DNA from: an uncultured Chloroflexota bacterium
GTDB taxonomy: Bacteria; Chloroflexota; Limnocylindria; Limnocylindrales; Limnocylindraceae
Length of the DNA: 9,219 bases
Assembly: GCA_903820655.1 (NCBI GenBank)
Contig: CAIJIA010000044.1
Location: forward strand, 1 to 9,219
Reading direction: 5' to 3'
The notes below the pieces were generated by a model. The model was not told the DNA's origin. It saw only the letters and a list, made by a program, of their open reading frames with translations, and did no database searches. The stretch's first letter is position 1, and every line of letters starts with the position of its first letter. Below, in pieces: positions 6,994 to 9,219 of this stretch. Position numbers and translations under genes: made by a program.

Positions 6994-6998
6994 GAGGG
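6992..6998 (+). promoter_or_regulatory. Shine-Dalgarno of rpsE overlapping the rplR stop
   Basis: AGGAGGG begins inside the TAG stop codon of rplR (6991-6993) and lies seven bases before ATG 7006. It is a strong site, consistent with efficient initiation at rpsE. Confidence 0.8.
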
Positions 6999-7005
6999 CA
7001 CCGAG

Positions 7006-7539
7006 ATGGCGAGAATTGACGCGTCGAAGCTGACCCTCGCAGAGAAGGTCGTGCAGATCAACCGCGTAGCGAAGGTAGTCAAGGGCGGACGCCGCTTCAC
7101 CTTCTCTGCGCTCGTCGTCGTTGGCGATGGCCAGGGACACGTTGGCGTTGGCATCGGCAAGGCCGGCGAAGTGCCAGAGTCCATCCGTAAGGGAACCGAA
7201 GATGCGAAGAAGAACCTCATCCGCGTACCGTTCCTCGGCACCACTATTCCGCACGAAGTATCGGCAGAGCACTCCGCGAGTCGCGTGATGCTGAAGCCAG
7301 CCTCACAGGGAACTGGCGTTATCGCTGGTGGTGCGATCCGCGCGATCATCACGGCTGCGGGCATTCACGACATCCTCTCCAAGGTCTACGGTTCGTCAAA
7401 TCCCGTGAACGCAACCCGCGCCGCGATCGAAGCGCTCTCACAGTTGCGCACGGCTGAGCAGATCTCAGCTGCACGTGGCAAGCGCGTCCGTATCCGCGTC
7501 GGCGGGCAAGAGTCAGCACCAGAGGTGCACCATGGCTGA
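7006..7539 (+). CDS. rpsE: 30S ribosomal protein S5
   Basis: 177 residues, slightly longer than E. coli S5 (167). The N-terminal double-stranded RNA-binding domain has [20 protein letters not shown] (23-42) and [19 protein letters not shown], the S5 signature. The C-terminal domain has [19 protein letters not shown], then [13 protein letters not shown]5 affects decoding fidelity and lines the mRNA entry with S3 and S4. Codon 3 is AGA, one of only two AGA/AGG arginine codons I noticed. The final eight bases overlap rpmD, and the Pro-Glu-Val codons supply the rpmD ribosome binding site. Confidence 0.97.
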   Translation: MARIDASKLTLAEKVVQINRVAKVVKGGRRFTFSALVVVGDGQGHVGVGIGKAGEVPESIRKGTEDAKKNLIRVPFLGTTIPHEVSAEHSASRVMLKPASQGTGVIAGGAIRAIITAAGIHDILSKVYGSSNPVNATRAAIEALSQLRTAEQISAARGKRVRIRVGGQESAPEVHHG

Positions 7540-7816
7540 GAAGTACATCAAGGTCACCCAGGTCAAGAGTGAGCTCGGGCACGTCGCGCGAAATCGCGGC
7601 ACCATTCGGGCCCTCGGCCTCGACCGCATTGGCGACACCAATCTGCTCCCTGACAATCCAGCCGTTCGCGGCATGGTGCGCCAGGTCAACTTCCTCGTCT
7701 CGGTTGATGAGTTGACCGGCGCTGAGGCTGCAACTGCAGCAACTGCCGTTGCAACGAAGAAGGCACAGAAGGCGAAGAAGCCTGCCAAGGTGAAGAAGGC
7801 GAAGGTGACCAAGTGA
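7532..7816 (+). CDS. rpmD: 50S ribosomal protein L30 with basic C-terminal tail
   Basis: 94 residues against about 60 in most bacteria. ATG 7532 overlaps rpsE by eight bases and has GAGGTG at 7522-7527; an in-frame ATG at 7475 lies deeper inside rpsE and adds no L30 sequence. The core (1-61) has [27 protein letters not shown] and [18 protein letters not shown], a clear L30. Residues 62-94 form an Ala/Thr segment followed by a Lys/Ala segment ending KKAKVTK. The tail is encoded by short direct repeats and looks unstructured and RNA-binding. The gene ends in a GTGA overlap with rplO. Confidence 0.95.
   Translation: MAEKYIKVTQVKSELGHVARNRGTIRALGLDRIGDTNLLPDNPAVRGMVRQVNFLVSVDELTGAEAATAATAVATKKAQKAKKPAKVKKAKVTK
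7730..7747 (+). repeat. Tandem 9-bp duplication in the L30 tail
   Basis: GCAACTGCA (7730-7738) is followed directly by GCAACTGCC (7739-7747), eight of nine bases identical. The copies lie in the same frame and encode part of the Ala/Thr stretch of the rpmD tail. This looks like a slippage-type expansion. Confidence 0.7.
7756..7804 (+). repeat. Lys/Ala-coding direct repeats in the L30 tail
   Basis: GAAGAAGGC occurs at 7756-7764 and 7792-7800, and GAAGGCGAAG occurs at 7768-7777 and 7795-7804. They encode Lys-Ala-type units of the basic rpmD tail. The last copy also forms part of the rplO ribosome binding site (AAGGTGA, 7802-7808). Confidence 0.65.
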
Positions 7817-8406
7817 AGCTCCATGATCTGCAGCCAGCACCAGGGTCAAAGAAGAAGCGTATTCGTGTTGGCCGCGGTATTGCGGCTGGGCGCGGTAAGA
7901 CTGCCGGTTACGGCACGAAGGGCCAGACCTCACGAAGCGGTGGGAGCATCCCAGCTTGGTTCGAAGGTGGCCAGACGCCAATCCATCGCCGTATTCCAAA
8001 GCTGCGCGGCTTCCGCAATGTTCTGCGCGTTGAAGTTGCCGTCGTCAACGTTGGTCGCATTCAGCAGTGGATCGACGCCGGCCGCCTGAAGGGCGAGAGC
8101 CCACTGAGTGTGAACGCCGACATCCTTGCCGCAGCGGGGCTCCTCAAGACTCGAGGGAAGCCGTTGAAGGTGCTGGGGACTGGTGAAATCTCAACGAAGA
8201 TCCTCTTTGCCGCCAATGCGTTCACCGACAGTGCCGTGGCCAAGATCAAGGCCGCTGGCGGTGACATCACGGTGTATGAGATTGCAACTCCTGCCTCAGC
8301 CGCCCCAGTCGGGGTGAAGGCGGGGAAGAACGCTCCAACACCAGGGAAGAAGGCTCCAGCAAAGCGCGCCCCTAAGGCCGCAGAGTCCGACGGAGCAGAC
8401 GCCTAA
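7813..8406 (+). CDS. rplO: 50S ribosomal protein L15 with extended C-terminal tail
   Basis: 197 residues against about 145-160 in most bacteria. It starts with GTG 7813 in a GTGA overlap with rpmD, four bases after AAGGTGA. The product opens [20 protein letters not shown], then GRGIAAGRGKTAGYGTKGQ and GGQTPIHRRIPKLRGF, the L15 glycine-rich N-terminal arm that threads through 23S rRNA. The globular part ends near residue 157 (ITVYEI). Residues 158-197 form a Pro/Ala/Lys tail (VKAGKNAPTPGKKAPAKR) with an acidic end (ESDGADA). The frame is continuous to TAA 8404-8406. This is the last ribosomal gene before secY and the only one with a sizeable downstream spacer. Confidence 0.96.
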   Translation: MKLHDLQPAPGSKKKRIRVGRGIAAGRGKTAGYGTKGQTSRSGGSIPAWFEGGQTPIHRRIPKLRGFRNVLRVEVAVVNVGRIQQWIDAGRLKGESPLSVNADILAAAGLLKTRGKPLKVLGTGEISTKILFAANAFTDSAVAKIKAAGGDITVYEIATPASAAPVGVKAGKNAPTPGKKAPAKRAPKAAESDGADA

Positions 8407-8417
8407 GGCTAGGTCGC

Positions 8418-8439
8418 ACGTAGGCCGTTGCGCCTACGT
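8418..8439 (+). promoter_or_regulatory. Hairpin in the rplO-secY spacer
   Basis: ACGTAGGC (8418-8425) and GCCTACGT (8432-8439) are perfect reverse complements around the six-base loop CGTTGC. The stem is 8 bp with five G-C pairs. No T-run follows (next bases ATAGCGGGG), so it is not a standard intrinsic terminator. It stands 11 nt after the rplO stop and nine bases before the secY ribosome binding site core. An earlier GCCTA (8401-8405) could pair instead with TAGGC (8421-8425), giving a mutually exclusive fold. Function is unknown; an mRNA-stability or translation-control element for secY is possible. Confidence 0.6.
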
Positions 8440-8448
8440 ATAGCGGGG

Positions 8449-8455
8449 AAGGAGA
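8449..8455 (+). promoter_or_regulatory. Shine-Dalgarno of secY
   Basis: AAGGAGA lies six bases before ATG 8462, inside a longer purine tract beginning GGGG at 8445. It fixes ATG 8462 as the secY start. Confidence 0.85.
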
Positions 8456-8461
8456 CGAACG

Positions 8462-9219
8462 ATGATTGACACCCTAGTGAACGCGTTCCGAACCCCAGAG
8501 ATTCGGCGCAAGCTCTTCTTCGTCGCCGCGATGCTTGTCGTCTTCCGCCTCTTGAGCCATGTGCCAGTGCCTGGAGCCGATCCGGCCGCGCTCTCAAACT
8601 TCTTCAAAGACAACGCCCTCTTCGGCCTCCTCGACCTCTTCTCAGGCGGCGGCCTGGCGCGATTCAGCGTCGTTGGCCTCGGCTTGAACCCATACATCAA
8701 CGCATCGATCATCATGCAGCTCATGAGCGGCGTGGTGCCGCGCCTGATCGAACTCAGCCGTGAGGGTGAGTACGGTCGCAACAAGATCAACCAGTACACC
8801 CGCTACCTGACCGTGCCGCTCGCGGCGCTCCAGAGTTACGCCTTCCTCGCACTGCTCAACAGCCAGAACGTACTGAAGACGCGCTTCGACCTCGCCAGCC
8901 CAGAGACGCTCGTGCAGATCGTGATCCTCACGACCGGCTCGTTACTGCTCATGTGGATCGGCGAGTTGGTCACTGAGCGAGGCATCGGCAACGGAATCAG
9001 CTTCATCATCTTCGCCGGCATCATTGGCCGAGTGCCGGGCGCCATTCAGGAGTTCTTCAGCGCGCCAGATCTCGCCGTGCTGCTCGCCTTCGCCGTCGTT
9101 GGCGCTGCGGCAGTTGCCGCAATCATCCTGATCACCGAGGGTCAGCGCCGCATTCCGGTTGAGTATGCGAGCCGCGTTCGCGGCAACCGCGTCTACCAGG
9201 GTGGGCGAACCTTCCTTCC
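8462..9219 (+). CDS. secY: Protein translocase subunit SecY (partial, N-terminal 252 residues)
   Basis: The frame is open from ATG 8462 to the window edge, 252 codons plus two bases, so roughly the last 40% of this typically 420-440-residue protein is missing. It is the pore of the SecYEG translocon in the cytoplasmic membrane. Visible features: short amphipathic start with RTPEIRRKLFF; TM1 about 18-36; the plug/TM2a region about 53-70 (FGLLDLFSGGGL); GLNPYINASIIMQLM (74-88), the first SecY signature, in TM2b; likely TM3 113-132, TM4 148-167, TM5 177-197 and TM6 203-226. The cytoplasmic loop has GQRRIPVEYASRVRG (227-241), the second signature. It is placed after rplO as in most bacteria. Confidence 0.97.
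   Translation, partial: MIDTLVNAFRTPEIRRKLFFVAAMLVVFRLLSHVPVPGADPAALSNFFKDNALFGLLDLFSGGGLARFSVVGLGLNPYINASIIMQLMSGVVPRLIELSREGEYGRNKINQYTRYLTVPLAALQSYAFLALLNSQNVLKTRFDLASPETLVQIVILTTGSLLLMWIGELVTERGIGNGISFIIFAGIIGRVPGAIQEFFSAPDLAVLLAFAVVGAAAVAAIILITEGQRRIPVEYASRVRGNRVYQGGRTFL

Larger units (their letters stand above)
8407..8461 (+). other. rplO-secY intergenic spacer
   Basis: At 55 nt this is the only gap longer than 16 nt in the window. It holds the hairpin at 8418-8439 and the secY ribosome binding site. I see no convincing promoter: TATAGC (8439-8444) is a weak -10 candidate with no matching -35 hexamer. No small open reading frame is evident. Confidence 0.85.

Noticed and set aside
7349..7999. 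Antisense open frame of 216 codons opposite rpsE, rpmD and rplO
   Set aside because: It covers three well-supported genes on the + strand and has a low-complexity Leu/Arg-rich product typical of shadow frames.
8410..8444. Promoter in front of secY
   Set aside because: TATAGC is only a 4/6 match to -10 and no -35-like hexamer sits 16-18 bases upstream.
8418..8450. Intrinsic terminator after rplO
   Set aside because: The 8-bp hairpin is real but is followed by ATAGCGGGG rather than a T-run, and secY follows with a good ribosome binding site.

Overview
The window is one uninterrupted bacterial ribosomal-protein operon, all on the + strand. It runs from the last 24 codons of rplC to the first 252 codons of secY. 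The order is rplC(partial)-rplD-rplW-rplB-rpsS-rplV-rpsC-rplP-rpmC-rpsQ-rplN-rplX-rplE-rpsN-rpsH-rplF-rplR-rpsE-rpmD-rplO-secY(partial). This is the classical S10 cluster followed directly by the spc cluster. There are no RNA genes, mobile elements, CRISPR arrays or recognisable promoters or terminators.

The organism is a GC-rich bacterium (about 60% G+C by eye). It has a four-cysteine short S14 (type Z) and a four-cysteine L24. The wording of S17, L18, S5 and L15 reminds me of Chloroflexota, with Actinomycetota as the main alternative. That placement is an impression from family resemblance, not a computed result. Proline is mostly CCA, which is unusual at this GC content.

Layout: 1-4190 is the S10 part (L3 end, L4, L23, L2, S19, L22, S3, L16, L29, S17). 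4187-8406 is the spc part (L14, L24, L5, S14, S8, L6, L18, S5, L30, L15). 8462-9219 is the start of SecY, the translocon channel. Packing is extreme. Of 20 junctions, ten overlap (two ATGA, five GTGA, two TAATG, one of 8 nt), nine have gaps of 2-16 nt, and only rplO-secY has a real spacer (55 nt). All five GTG starts lie in GTGA stop/start quartets, which suggests strong translational coupling. The one spacer carries a perfect 8-bp hairpin upstream of the secY Shine-Dalgarno (SD) sequence.

The unusual points are modest: long low-complexity C-terminal tails on L16, L30 and L15; the hairpin before secY; two patches of atypical codons (rplR, rpsH), one beside a 14-bp palindrome; and SD sequences written into the last codons of upstream genes. 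I found no evidence for an undescribed system; this is core housekeeping DNA.
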